Translations under genes and position numbers: made by a program
Source of the DNA: Aedes albopictus
Taxonomy: Eukaryota; Arthropoda; Insecta; Diptera; Culicidae
NCBI RefSeq assembly: GCF_035046485.1
Contig: NC_085138.1
Coordinates: forward strand, 12,031,329 to 12,095,328
Length of the DNA stretch: 64,000 bases
Reading direction: 5' to 3'
The notes under the pieces: model-generated
Seen by the model: the letters and a program-made list of their open reading frames with translations, nothing else
Database searches by the model: none
Told to the model about the DNA's origin: nothing
Shown here: piece after piece, positions 34,191 to 46,099 of the stretch
Position numbering within the stretch: position 1 is the first letter of the stretch
How the letters are laid out: each line of letters starts with the position of its first letter

Positions 34191-36462
34191 TGTAGTAATC
34201 TGATGAAGCAAATGCTTTCTTTTTATACCTTCCGACACCTTCCGGCAAGCGTCCGTGCATACCAAATTTAGACCATTGACTGACATTTTATATCCAAATG
34301 AATTTCTACGCCTGCTTATATGCTGCTATCATGTATTGTCTATAGTCCCTTATTATGCTCCTTACATTATCCGTTATGTCTACCCTTAAAAAATGCTTGA
34401 AGTCTCAGTGAGCATTTTTTTTTCATTTGTTTTGTCCTGTAAACGTGATGTTTTATTATTTTATATTTTGTATAGGAAATGTGTCCTCGACTTTAAAGTT
34501 TTTTATGCGTGTTTTGAACTCTTCATTTCGTCATCCTGCTTGCTTTCAAGTTACCGATATCAAACAGGTGGTTTTCCGTAATATAATGTATAAATCATTT
34601 AAGTTATATAAATTATATGATATAAAACTCATTATTTAATTTTCGATCTTCATTCGCCTTTCCTTCAGAATGTCACATCATTTGGAAACCACTGACATTA
34701 TTGCAAGCATTAATGGCATCACCTACCAAGAGAAATTCAGATCAAATAACTGTTTTCTATCTCACTAACAGAAACAACTTATTAAAACAACTGTGTAGAT
34801 GTTACGATATACAAAGTTTCTAGTAACAATAGATGTTGCACTAACATTTCCCTTTCATGATAACTGTATGAACAAGGCCGATGTTATTATTGACTTTTGA
34901 AAGCTTAGGACTCTCAAAATGCACACTGAGAATAGTAAGCTAATCAAAGACTTTTTTAGCTCTATGTTCATTTTGAATTGTTCCAGTCAATCAGTGGAAA
35001 GCAAAAACAAATTGCATGATCATCTCTTCTCATGTTTTCTTCGTTGCCCTGGCGTTGCGTTGCCCGTTCTACAAGCTTAATAAGTTCATTGAATGCTTCT
35101 GGCTTGCGTTCAACACCCTGCCCGAGCAAAGTCTGATAGCAAATTGAAAACTAATTTTGATGTTGTGATATTGCAAATTTTGATAACTCAGGTTGTTGTC
35201 GTTTTGGTCGTTTTAACGGTTAAAACATCAAAAATGAGAGCAGAAAAATATTCCTGTGACAGCAAATTGAAAATCATTCCTGCTATCGATGATAGCAAAT
35301 TGATAACTGTTTTTGTTATCAGCGCAAGAAAAATGAAAAATCGTCAAATGTAGTGTTTTTCGTTTGATATCAAATTCTAAATGCAATAATACAATTGCAC
35401 TAATGATATATCCCTAGAATAACTTCACATAGTTTACTAAAAGATTTAAAAACTATCGTAACACTAAATATTTACATTAATTCAAAATGACAGCAAACCG
35501 AAAGCAAAATTTGAAATCAAATTAAGTAAAGATATAATGATATCAAAATGTGATATCAATTTGTTGCTGAATACAAATCATGTTTTCGATTTGCTGTAAT
35601 TTTGTTGTTGGACTTTGCTCGGGTGTATATTCCTTGAAAATTCAACATTCCCATTATTTAAAGTTACTGTGTTTGAGACTCGTGCCTATATACTGTTTCA
35701 CATTTTATGATATTTAAAATTGTGTGCTACTTCTCGGTCATCCTTGTCTACCAGAAGTATTCGTAAAGAACGTGTTTCTTAGATATTGCACCCATATGGC
35801 ACTGATGAGTAGAAAGCAACTTGCAAACCAATCAAAGCAATCTCATGTTTTACACAGCACATTGAATGTCAACTTGTTAAAGCTTATGAGTAGTAAATAC
35901 ATTTGAATGATGGTATTGGAAACCGTTCGTGAAAACTGTCAACTTTTTTTTATTTAGCTCAACAGCTTCCAACGCTTTCCTTTAGAGCAACAGATTCAGA
36001 GATTCTTTTGAATGCCTATATAGCATCGATTCAATCTGCTGTTGTTTCACTCAATTTTTTTATCCTTTTTTTTGTGCAAGAAATCTTTTCCGTTCTCTGC
36101 CTTTGCCTATCAGAGAAACGTTTTGTTTTGGTTTACTGCCTATTTCCATCAGAAACCCTGTACTTTCATCTCCGCCCATGTCCGTCGGAGACTACTTCTA
36201 TTTAAATTATCTACGGCCTTCTGCCCTTGTCCGTCAGAAGCCTTTTTTACGTTAAATTTTATACATTCTACTACCAACTACGCCATTGTAGTAATCTGAT
36301 GAAGCAAATGCTTTCTTTTTATACCTTCCGACACCTTCCGGCAAGCGTCCGTGCATACTAAATTTAGACCATTGACTGACATTTTATATCCAAATGAATT
36401 TCTACGCCTGCTTATATGCTGCTATCATGTATTGTCTATAGTCCCTTATTATGCTCCTTACA
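34191..36462. mobile_element. TRIM-like LTR element with near-identical 176-bp LTRs
   Basis: Direct repeats of 176 bp (34191-34366 and 36287-36462) start TGTAGTAATC and end CTCCTTACA, with TG..CA borders, and I see a single difference between them. The element is bracketed by TGGCG at 34186-34190 and 36463-36467, a 5-bp target duplication as made by retroviral-type integrases. The 1.9-kb interior has no gag or pol frame, no obvious primer site and no clear polypurine tract, and holds the 503-bp MITE. It must depend on proteins of another element. Confidence 0.85.
35121..35623. mobile_element. 503-bp MITE with CCCGAGCAAAGTC ends, copy 2
   Basis: Reverse-complement copy of 28432-28934, equal in length and almost identical. 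It is bordered by TG on both sides (35119-35120 and 35624-35625), again a 2-bp duplication, and lies inside the TRIM-like element, so it arrived after that insertion. No functional coding sequence. Confidence 0.9.
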
Positions 36463-36467
36463 TGGCG

Positions 36468-39311
36468 GTCACTCTAGTTCTAGTATATTGAATGCGATAC
36501 GCCGATGCGGAAGTGCCAATAAAATTCTAGCTGCCCCGTATACTACTCGTACGAGAGCTCATGCTAGAGTCATCAAAATTTGATAGATCCATTAGTGACG
36601 AGGGGAAGAGAAAAGTGCACCCAAATTAATGTGTTGTTTTATATTTCGAGTGGGAAGGGTTTTAAATATTTAGCAATCCAGTGAAGTCGGTCCTCTGGGA
36701 AAAAGGTGATCTGGTTTTTTCTAGCAAATGTTCCATTAGATTTCTCAACATCCATACTTGGTTGTATAGTATCCCTATGGGATGGAGGTTGAACCACCCG
36801 CTACGACCTCACCGTCAAGCTTACCATGCACCTATTAAAATTGTTTTGTATTGATTCTGCGCTTCGTTTGAATGATTAGCAGGGGTTTAATCCAAAAGTG
36901 TTAAAGGTTAAAGAAGGATTCATCATTCATCGCCCCATATCTCACAGCAATGCACTAAAATTCTAGGGCCTGGCACCCCCGGTACCCCCAGTAGTTTCGC
37001 CTATGGTTAAGGGTGGTCATTACTTCGAGGCTTGAGGGTATCATAGTGGAACACTATCAGTTATCACATACACTGGTAGAATCCATCTATGTGAATTATA
37101 TTTAGGTACCATCATTGAGGAACATTACCTAAAAGGTATTTTGTTCAACGCCTTTTGTATTCAGCATTAGCGTGGTGCTGACGGAGGTGCTCAACCGCGC
37201 GAGGTTAAAACCCATCAGAAAACTTTCTTGAAATCCTCGTAGGCTTGCATTAAACTCTACTGAAGCCCTTGAAGCCCACTGGAATGCTTTGAAGCTAACT
37301 TTACATTCTATAGAACACCCCAGAAAATCTTGCCATTTTCTCGCTTACCGCCGAGTATTGTGTTCACAGCATCTTACGTTCAAAGACACATTTTCGACTC
37401 CCTTCAACGTTCAAGACTCAGGGTGTATAGAGCAACTGGAAAGTCCAATGTCTTACACAGCGTGATTTTGTCTTAGTCTGCAAACTACGGGACTTCAGAT
37501 GGTTATAGAACTGCTACGAGCTTCGTAAAGTACACAAATTTATCCACTATTTCTATTTTTTTACCATTCAACATCACTCACTATTGGATCCACGCTGTCT
37601 ACTGGTGATCATGTGTTCCATCTTGTTGATGTTGATTGTGAGACCTATTCTTGCTGTCTTTCTTGTAAAAGTCACGAACGCTTTTCCCACGGTTCGACGG
37701 TCAATTCCGATTACATCGATATCGTCCGCATAACCTTGGAACGTGTTCGACCGTATGACAATGATAATGTTCACTTGCATTTTGACTGCTTGTTGTTGAA
37801 CAACAAATTCGAATAATCATTACTCTGCTTCATTCTGTCTAAGGTTACGACGCCGAAAGATCGGCCAAAACTCGAATACTTGCCCTCGATTTATTCAGCG
37901 TTGTACAAATCAACCTAATCAGATTCGATGGAAAACTATGTTCTATCATAAGCTATTACGCTTATTTGAAGTTGATTAACAGATGGTGGGCCTGCAAGAC
38001 GTGCTTTCGGAATTTACCTTGGATTTGTCAGAGAGTAAACAGTTGATACCCCAACGCACTATGGGGCGGCTCCATACAAACTCGTGGCCAAAAATATTTT
38101 CGCGTCAATTTCATAATGTCTTGCTCCTATTCGTAGGGTTTATGCCTTAAAAATATGAAAAACATATTGAACAGGTTGTTTTAACAAGACAGCTTCAAAC
38201 AGCTAAAATTATAAGGGCATTGCATACTTTTAGGCGTTTAAGGATTTCTGTTCTTATTTTCAAAATGTATTCCAATTCGTAAAAACACGCATCGCTAAGA
38301 GATTCAATACCAGATTTAGACTGCATTATGATTGATCTACCGAGAAAAGCGGTCACGACGACCAAATGTTTCCTCAGGATAGTTAATTACCAATAGGATG
38401 ATTTTATATAGCAATACCTCAATCATCACCGACAACTTGATTGGAATTGCAGAATAGCAGCTAGTAGCAGCCAAATTTGATTTCAATGTCTCCCAGGGAT
38501 CCTTAAGAAAGACACAGAAGTAGTCTCGAAGCGAAACTTTGCGAAACTTTTTTTGTATGGAACGGTTTGTATGGGGAAAATTTGTTTATTTTGAAGTGGC
38601 ATCATTTATTAGTTTTACAATCAACTTTTCTAAGTTTGATATGTCATTCGAAAGGTTTATAAGTAAACTTTAAGAAACTACTTTAAAAGTTCAACATTTT
38701 CTATTTAAGCCGAAGATATGCGAAGATGAACAATTCAATCATTTTACCAAAAAATGCCAATGGTCTCATTCTGCTGCAAATATCTCGATAAGTATATGAA
38801 TTAGCAAACTCATATTCTAGGGTTTACTGGTCCAAGTGGTCTACTTGCAACTACCGAACCTAAATCTCAAATTGAAAAAAGTCAATTTTCGATTTTTGGC
38901 CACCTGAATCCCCTTAGTGCAACGACCGTATCAATCTGTTACACAGAATACGTGACATGGAAGTGTGCGTCGATTCGAAGAATGTTGTTTCTCCGTAATC
39001 GATCATTGACGCAAACTTTCCCGCTACTCACCTCATCATAACAAAAGCGCCACTGTATATCCCTTTCGGGACGAAACAGCACAATTATGATGTTATCAAT
39101 TTCTATTATCTATTATTGTATCTCTGAGCCTCAGAATCAATTAGTATTGCTAGCAAAATACATCATAATAAGTTTAACAAAAAGTTAAAAACCATTCCAA
39201 AAGCTAAAAATATAACAGTCGTGTTTTCAAAAATATTTGTTCAATCCAGGTGTGCAGAGATAAAAATGCGATAGAAAAAGAGTAGTTCTGCAAAACGGAG
39301 AAGAAAAGTTG
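36468..39311. other. cnn intron 1: mixed intron DNA with an RTE fragment
   Basis: No exon is recognised. A 30-base block (38208-38237) reappears inverted at 39718-39747 inside the next MITE, so part of this stretch is repeat-derived. A decayed RT fragment lies at 37574-37790. The rest shows no open frame over 70 codons. Confidence 0.45.
37574..37790 (-). pseudogene. RTE-type reverse transcriptase fragment
   Basis: The minus strand encodes a short piece with GYADDIDVIG, the reverse transcriptase catalytic YADD box, followed by an INKMEHMITSRQRGS segment typical of the INxxKTKYM region after it. Only about 68 codons remain. The motif style matches RTE-clade non-LTR elements common in mosquitoes. 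It is a dead fragment in cnn intron 1. Confidence 0.75.
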
Positions 39312-39313
39312 TA

Positions 39314-40300
39314 CCGTAAAACGGGGTATCTTTGATAATGCGGGTAACTTTGATAGTGCGACAAACATTGTGTAATTTATCTTATAACTATGATTCCTTC
39401 AACAAGTTAAGAAAAAGGTAAACGTTAATCAATTCTATAGATATTAAAGTTCATCTTAGACGAATTTTCATTAAAATCTAGTTTATATGCAACTTTTTGG
39501 GCAAAAAATAAAAATTGTTGATATTTTTGTCATTTATCAACCCCTTTAAACAATCTGCTGTATGACTTCGTTAAAACTATTTTTTCAATGAATGGACTTT
39601 TATTCTCGATAGATTCATCATAGTAGATTCCAAATCTGGCCTTGAATCTCTTAACGAAGTGTGTTTTTACGAAATGGAAGCAATTTCGTAAATTGGGATA
39701 TTAATCTCCATACATTGATAAACGCCTAAAAGTATGCAATGCCCTTGTAATTTCATGTAGATAAATATGTGTTGTTCAAAATTTGTTAATAAAACATTAA
39801 AACTACCCAAAAAAAGAAAACTAACCATGAATAGCATGTAATCATATGTTGATGTACCGTTAAGCAATTATTATTACAAAATTAATGATTTTTGATAGCT
39901 AAATTTATTGTGTTTTGCACTCAATACTCCACAAACTCATTTTTATATGAAGAATTTAGTGAAAAATCAATGTTTTGATATAAAAAATCTATCTAATATA
40001 TTCCACAATCCTTCTCTCATCATGTTCATACTCCTAAGATTTCAATCTGTGATTGTTTTTTGAGATTTGATGTGTTTTTAGGGCATTATCAAAGTTACCC
40101 CAAAATGAAAATCTGATTTTCGGTTAGATGAAAAACTAAAAGTTATCCAAAATATTTCAGTTTATCGAATCTTTTAATTGCAATTGATAACTGATACCCC
40201 AGTACTTGTTTTAAAAATGTAGAACTCGGGGAAATACTGTTACATGTAAAAATATTGAGAAAATTCGCTGAAAAACTATCAAAGTTACCCCATTTTACGG
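39314..40300. mobile_element. MITE with CCGTAAAACGGGGTA ends, TA duplication
   Basis: The left end CCGTAAAACGGGGTATCTTT pairs with CCGTAAAATGGGGTAACTTT from the right end. TA borders are at 39312-39313 and 40301-40302. Internal copies of GGTAACTTTGATA and ATCAAAGTTACCCC occur at 39342 and 40088. It is 987 bp and AT-rich; no transposase. Confidence 0.8.
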
Positions 40301-40538
40301 TACCTAATTTGTTGACAAACCCAAGATTTCTGAATAACCAAAGTGGGATCAGTACAATTGTGCGGGCCCGTGCCAAAGGCGTTCGATGTTTCAAAGGAAA
40401 TTGTTTACTTTGAGGCGCTTTATGGTGTAGAATATTGATCGTAATTATTAAATAACTACAAAAGCGTAAATTTCTCGATTTTGCTTAGGCTAACCAAACC
40501 AAGTGGAAATTACATGGTTTGATTAGAGTCAGTCTAGT

Positions 40539-40671
40539 TAGAGTCTGGCGGACTGTCACTTTCGATCGGAGCCAATCGAGCATGACGTCATGGTGTAGCA
40601 TTTATCGGTGAGGACACTATGACGTCATGCTCGATTGGCTCCGGTCGAAAGTGACAGTCCGCCAGACTCTA
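40539..40671. repeat. Near-perfect 58-bp hairpin, possible MITE
   Basis: Arms 40539-40596 and 40614-40671 pair at 56 of 58 positions around a 17-base loop. Near the apex each arm carries TGACGTCA, itself palindromic. The ends are TAGAGTCTGGCGG. The hairpin could be a minimal foldback element, a cruciform or, if transcribed, a double-stranded RNA source. Confidence 0.85.
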
Positions 40672-40686
40672 ATTATAGGGACTCTA

Positions 40687-41128
40687 GGTTTGATTGCTTT
40701 GACATTCATGCATACAACAAAGGAAATCCACATGCTCCGGTGGGAATTGAACCCACGACTCCCAATTCGCTAGACGGGCGCTTTTTTCCTCCAAGCTACG
40801 GAGCCACTTGACCATCTCCGTCCCCTGAAGGCACAGAACTGAACTCAATTCCACTGACGCACATAGTTTGTTACTTCTTTTCAATGAATAACAACACTAA
40901 TTGTCATACCGATAAGTCATCGGATAGACAGTGCTCGAAGCTCACGACAATTTTCGAAAATAGGGGACGGAGATGGTCTGGTCTAGCTTGGAGGAAAGAA
41001 GCGCCCGTCTAGTGAATTGGGAGTCGTGGGTTCGATTCCCACCGGAGCTTTTTTTCATAATTCAAATCTCAATTTGTTCATCAAACACGTGTTTCTGTTA
41101 TGTGCATGAATGTCAAAGCAATCAAACG
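40687..41128. mobile_element. Inverted pair of tRNA-like units within TTTGATTGCTTTGACATTC ends
   Basis: Both ends carry TTTGATTGCTTTGACATTC inverted. Inside, two tRNA-like stretches face each other: GGTTCAATTCCCACC on the minus strand (near 40745) and GGTTCGATTCCCACC on the plus strand (near 41030), each preceded by a CTTGGAGG-type A-box region. They look like two inverted copies of one tRNA-derived SINE or one foldback element. Neither folds as an intact tRNA gene by eye. Confidence 0.6.
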
Positions 41129-41803
41129 TTATTATCGTGGAGATTCCACCTGTTTAAGCGAGGTATGCACTTCAAACGGAATCACTCAAGTAATTTTCGT
41201 TCAGTGCATTATTTTTCCATAACCGAAATGGTCAAGAAATTTAACACAGCAAGCCCCATTTGATTTCACTTTTCGTTTCAGCTCCGTACTAGGATTCGGA
41301 ATAAAGCGACGCTTGATTATTTCTTGAGCGATTCCTTGCCTGAATTTCCCACGCAGCGAGATAGGCCAAGAAATTTCTTGCGATCAGCGTACTACCCATT
41401 AGACTCCTGCGCGAAAATTAGTTGCGTAGCCCGACAGATGTAAAACCAGACCGCGTCCTGGCTAATATTTTACGCTGTCTTGTTAGGTACACATTTGGTG
41501 ATAGTTTTGCATTGTAAACAAACATTTATAACACACCTACGCTGAAAATGAGCCTAATCATTTATTTGCGTCGGAATCTATAAAGCTTCACAACTGGCAA
41601 TACTACAAAAGTTTTTAGTTCAGTTATTTTGCCATATAATTTCAACTCATGCATCACGAAAATATCGATATTGATACAGGATAACTGTAAGCGAATGAAA
41701 TAGATACCTATATTGAATAGATAACGACTACTAAAAAAACAGGAAATAGCCTGTCTCATGACAATGCAGTTTACTACAGAAACGTCTACCTGATTCAAAA
41801 CTA

Positions 41804-42759
41804 TAGGGTGTCCCAGAAAGTATGGGCACAACTTTGCAGCTCTGCCATTTGGGAATGGATGCATAAACAAACTTTATTTTCACACATATCCTGCCTTAAT
41901 ATATCAACATCAAATGCCAATTATTAAAACTTGCATTTCACACTTCGTTTGAATGCGGTAGAACATCCCCTGAAAGACCTTTTAAAACTTCTGCACAAAT
42001 TGGTATATTTTTCAAAAACATCGCTTAACTAATTGTTTTCTACGCATGAAATTAAGCTCGATAAAAATTTCAAAAAATATATCCGTGTATTCTACACGTA
42101 TCTATTATAAAACCCTTTGTTTGAATTGAAAACTTATACTTTTGGACCTGAAAAATGGATTGAAACACCAAAACCGATATTTTTGAAAACACGTTTTTCT
42201 TATAGTTGAAAACAAGCTTCTAAATATATATAACAACATGCAGAAAATTACATTTTTATTTCACTATAAGTAAAATAAATGCTTCAGCTTTATAAAGTGT
42301 AAATTGAATTATTTTTATTCTCGTCAGAACATGTTTCAAAACTCGAATGTCTGTGGGCATGTCTCATCCAGAAAAAGAAAAGGTGAATTTTTGAGTATTC
42401 TCAAAATTCTGAAATACCCGTACGCACAGGCAAAACATATTTTTATAAAAAAATTCAATCAACCGTCTAAGGAAACATGTTTTCACATGTATCATGTGAA
42501 AAAAAAAATCGAAAAAAATGTTTTGAATTTGGATCTTTGGCAAAACCGTAAAAAAGTAGTTTGTGCAGAAGTTTTAAAAGATGTTTCTTCATTTTAAACA
42601 TTCTGCATACAAAAAACCCTTTTTAATGTATAAACTCTTTACAGGAATCAATTAAAATACTGTGAATAAAAATACAAAAATATAAAAATTGTTGTTTGTT
42701 AAGAATATTATTGTATTTTCGCTATACAAAGTTGTGCCCATACTTTCTGGGACACCCTA
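41804..42759. mobile_element. Mariner-like MITE with TAGGGTGTCCCAGAAAGTAT ends
   Basis: Perfect inverted ends of about 33 bp begin TAGGGTGTCCCAGAAAGTAT and are bordered by TA (41802-41803 and 42760-42761). The terminus style is that of Tc1/mariner elements. The 956-bp body has no transposase frame, only an unrelated 97-codon open frame at 42304-42597. Confidence 0.85.
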
Positions 42760-42989
42760 TATTTCTTATCTTCCCTTACTCTCCCACTTTTGCTCACTGT
42801 AAATTTAAACTTTTTTTATTCAGTAAAGATCATGATGAGAGTGTCTGCATTCGATTTCCGATCGCTCCAAGAACTTTTTGGAAGAGAGAAACCCATACAT
42901 GGCGTTGGATTAATCTATCAATTTTTGACATTACTTTGCCCTAGCCTATTTTCTTATAACTAACTAATATATGGTTTGTTACATTATCG

Positions 42990-43870
42990 GAGACTCATAT
43001 TGCCCTCTAAGAATGAAGTAATGCGTGACAGTTATTTGGAGGAATCCAGTCTCAGGAATAATCTCGGTAGAAATCTTAGGAAGAATCCCTTTAGAATTCC
43101 AGGAGAAATCTCTGAAGAAATTCAGTAAATAATCCCTGGACGAATCCTGGAAGAATACTGTGAGGAATCCATGAAAGTATCCTTCAGGAATCCCCAAATG
43201 AATCAATGGATGAATTCTGGCAAACGCAAAACCCCTAGAAGAATCCTAGACCCTGTAGGAATCTTGGAGTAATCCCTGATGGGATCTCTTGGAAAATCCC
43301 TTAAAAAATCCGAGAGAAATTTCTGTATGCCTTAAAGATTCCTATCCCGGAAGGAACCCCTGAAAAAAATCTGGAGAAAGGAATCCCTGAAGAAATCCCA
43401 GCAAAAATCCCTCAAAGAAACCCTGAATGATCCTGAAAAGTCTTATAGGAGTTCCGAATCCCTGAAACAGTCTACGTATCCCTAATGAAATGCCCGAAAA
43501 AATCCGTAGGATTTCTAAAACAGGAATCTCTAACACAATCTCGGGAAGAATCTCTGAAGGAATCTCGGAATGAGTCCCTGAATAACTTACGCGATAAATC
43601 AATGAAGAAATCCCTGGAAATTCCCTAAATCTCGAGTAGAGATTATATCAGGGATTCGGAATAATCTGAGAAGGAATCCTCGGAGAAGTCCCTGAAAGTG
43701 TTCCGGGTAGGAATCAATGAAGGAATAAATCTCTAAAGGTATCTCGGCAAGATTCCCAGAATTCCCAACATGTGCCGAGTTAATCACGGGAATCTTCTCA
43801 CGAGCTAGCGTGAGGAAGTCTGGAGGTGCCGGCTTAACGGTCGATAAGCACCTCAATGGCGACGTTGCAA
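42990..43870. repeat. Degenerate AGGAATCCCTGAAGAAATC repeat
   Basis: Imperfect words of AGGAATC..TGAAGAAATCCC recur every 20-30 bases. This is the same style of decayed GGAAT sequence as at 9.4-11.1, 25.8-31.2, 57.1-58.0 and 63.1-63.7 kb. It borders an RTE fragment, and its open frames (Phe-Leu-Arg-Ile-Ser rich) are by-products. Confidence 0.6.
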
Positions 43871-43878
43871 GCATCGAA

Positions 43879-45243
43879 GGTGGCGTAGTAACAGATCTAG
43901 GAATACGTGCACAGGACAGTCCCTAATCTCCAAGAGATTGAGAGGAAGGTTGGCCGATTGATAAACAGCGAAGCCGCTGCTGGAGCAGATCAACTGCCAA
44001 GCGAACTTCTAAAATATGTACTGTGGAGAAGCACTACACTGGGTCATCACCAAGATTTGGGAGGAGGAAGTATTACCGGAGGTATGGATGGAAGGTATCC
44101 TGTGTCCCATCTACAAAAAGAGCGACAAGTTGGATTGCGGAAACTATCGCGCGATCACACTGCTGAGCGATGCCCACAAGATACTCTCTCAAATTTTATA
44201 CCACCGATTGCAAGAGAGTTCGTGGGGAAATATCAGGCTGGATTTATGGGTGAACGCGCTACAACGAATCAGATGTTCGCCATCTGCCAGGTGTTGCAGA
44301 AATGCCGTGAATACAACGTGCCCACACATCATTTGTCATAGATTTCCAATCGGCGTATGATACAATCGATCGAGAGCAGCTATGGCAGATTATGCACGAA
44401 TATGGATTCCCGAATAAACTGATACGATTGATCAAGGCGACGATGGATCGTGTGATGTGCGTAGTTCGAGTATCAGGGACACTCTCGAGTCCCTTCGAAT
44501 CTCGCTGAGGATTACGGCAAGGTGAATGGTCTTTCGTGCTTGCTGTTCAACATTGCTTTTGGGGGTTCAATAAGGAGAGCGGGAATAAACACGAGTGAAA
44601 CGATTTTCATGAGGTCCGTTCAGCTGCTTGCTTTCGCTGATGATATTTATATTATAGCTCGCAAATTTGAGACGATGGCGGAAACGTTCATCCGACGACA
44701 CGACAGAATGAAGCCAGGCAAATCCGATTAGTCATTAATGTGTCGAAGACAAAGTACATGATGGAATAGGGCTCAAGGGAGGAATTACCGTGCCCGCCAC
44801 CCCAAATTTCTATTGACGGTGATGAAATCGAGGCGGTTGAAGAATTCGTGTTCTTAGGCTCACTGGTGACAAAATTCAGAGACGCATTGTGACAGGAAAA
44901 CGAGCTAACTCCGACTCCGAAAAGCTCTACGATTCAACAAAGTTCGGCGTCACACGAAGTTAACTATCTACAAAACGCTGATTAGACCGGTAGTCCTCTA
45001 TGGGCACGAAACATGGGCGGGTCACGTCATCAGGATGTCGGATAGCAACCCGATTAAAACGGTTCTCGAGAGCCATCCGATCGGTGCAAGAAGACGTGGT
45101 GTGTCGCGAGCTAGGTGGGTCTATCGAGTGGAGGACTATTTGCGGACCTTTCGCAGAGTGTAGAACTGGAGACGCACAGCCATGGACCGAGTAGAATGGA
45201 GACGTTTCCTAGGTACAACAGAGGACACTCAGGCCTTAGTCTG
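43879..45243 (+). pseudogene. RTE-clade non-LTR retrotransposon, reverse transcriptase region, broken
   Basis: Pieces in shifting frames follow the order of an RTE-type reverse transcriptase: an [14 protein letters not shown] stretch (about 43975), [20 protein letters not shown] then [16 protein letters not shown] (about 44090-44190), [20 protein letters not shown] (about 44235), an [20 protein letters not shown] palm motif (about 44340), SCLLFNIAFGG and LAFADDIYIIA (44525-44660), then the VLYGHETW and AGHVIRMSD tail (about 44995-45035). Frameshifts at about 44010, 44345, 44510 and 44730 and a stop after NLAE-type residues break it. The endonuclease region is missing upstream, where decayed GGAATC sequence begins. 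It is in cnn intron 1 in the same direction as cnn. Confidence 0.85.
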
Positions 45244-45389
45244 ACCGGTAAGGTAAAAGTACATACTTACTGACCTATAAAAAGGACACTTGTAGGATAT
45301 GAGTTAATCTGTTCGTTGGCATGCTAACGTTCTCGCCAATCAAATAAGTCTCAAAGTGCTCTCTCTACCTACACACTTAGAAAAAATCA

Positions 45390-45600
45390 TCGACTTCTGT
45401 AATGTTTTACCAAAATCTCAACCGTTAAGTTCGTTTTACAGGAAATATTCGGTAGAGTTAGCAACTTTTATCGAACTTCGTTAGAATTTGACAGACAAAC
45501 GATAGCATTTTACCGAAATTTCGTATTTTTTTACTGAATTTCGTCAAAAACCTAACGCTCAGCGGTTGAGATTTCGGTAAAAAATACTGAACGCGATTAG
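45390..45600. repeat. Inverted-repeat fragment with TTTTACC.AAATCTCAACCG arms
   Basis: The block TTTTACCAAAATCTCAACCG (about 45405) recurs inverted as CGGTTGAGATTTCGGTAAAA (about 45561). The outer left border CACACTTAGAAAAAAT has no clean partner, so this may be a MITE with a lost end. Confidence 0.45.
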
Positions 45601-45778
45601 CTGTATACCTTAGTTTTATCTGTCAGCGACTTTGTTTTTTTTTCTCACGTCATTTCCAGTTTCACAAAATTTCCGCATATCACTTTGATCCGCACTGACT
45701 TGCGCCTCAAAATGCGATCTATTCTTAAATTAAACTCATGTTCATGCTTTTACATGAATCTCGTGGGCTCCAATATAT

Positions 45779-46077
45779 CTTCTTCTGCTTCTGCTTCTGC
45801 TGCTTCTTCTTCTTCTTCTTCTTCTTGTTCTTTGTGGCTCTACGTCCCCACTGGGACTTGGCCTGCCTCGCCTCAACTTAATGTTTTTTAGTATTTCCAC
45901 AGTTATTAATTGAAGGGCTTTCTTTGCCTGCCATTGCATGAATTTGTATATTGTGAGGCAAGCACAATGATACACTACATATGCCCAGGGAATCGAGAAA
46001 ATTTTCCGGACCGGAACGGGAATCGAACCCGCCGTCTCCGGATTGGCGATCCATAGCCTTAACCACCCCTGGGCTCA
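45779..46077 (-). mobile_element. tRNA-derived SINE, Feilai-like, inverted copy
   Basis: Reverse-strand copy of the 21590-21833 family: CTT repeats (the AAG tail) at 45779-45830, the TACGTCCCCACTGGGACTTG motif, the CTGCCATTGCATG block and a tRNA-like head whose B box reads GGTTCGATTCC on the minus strand (about 46028). It is bracketed by AATATAT at 45772-45778 and 46078-46084. It is longer than the first copy by a block containing GAGGCAAGCACAATGATAC. Confidence 0.85.
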
Positions 46078-46099
46078 AATATATAAAAACCGTTAAATA

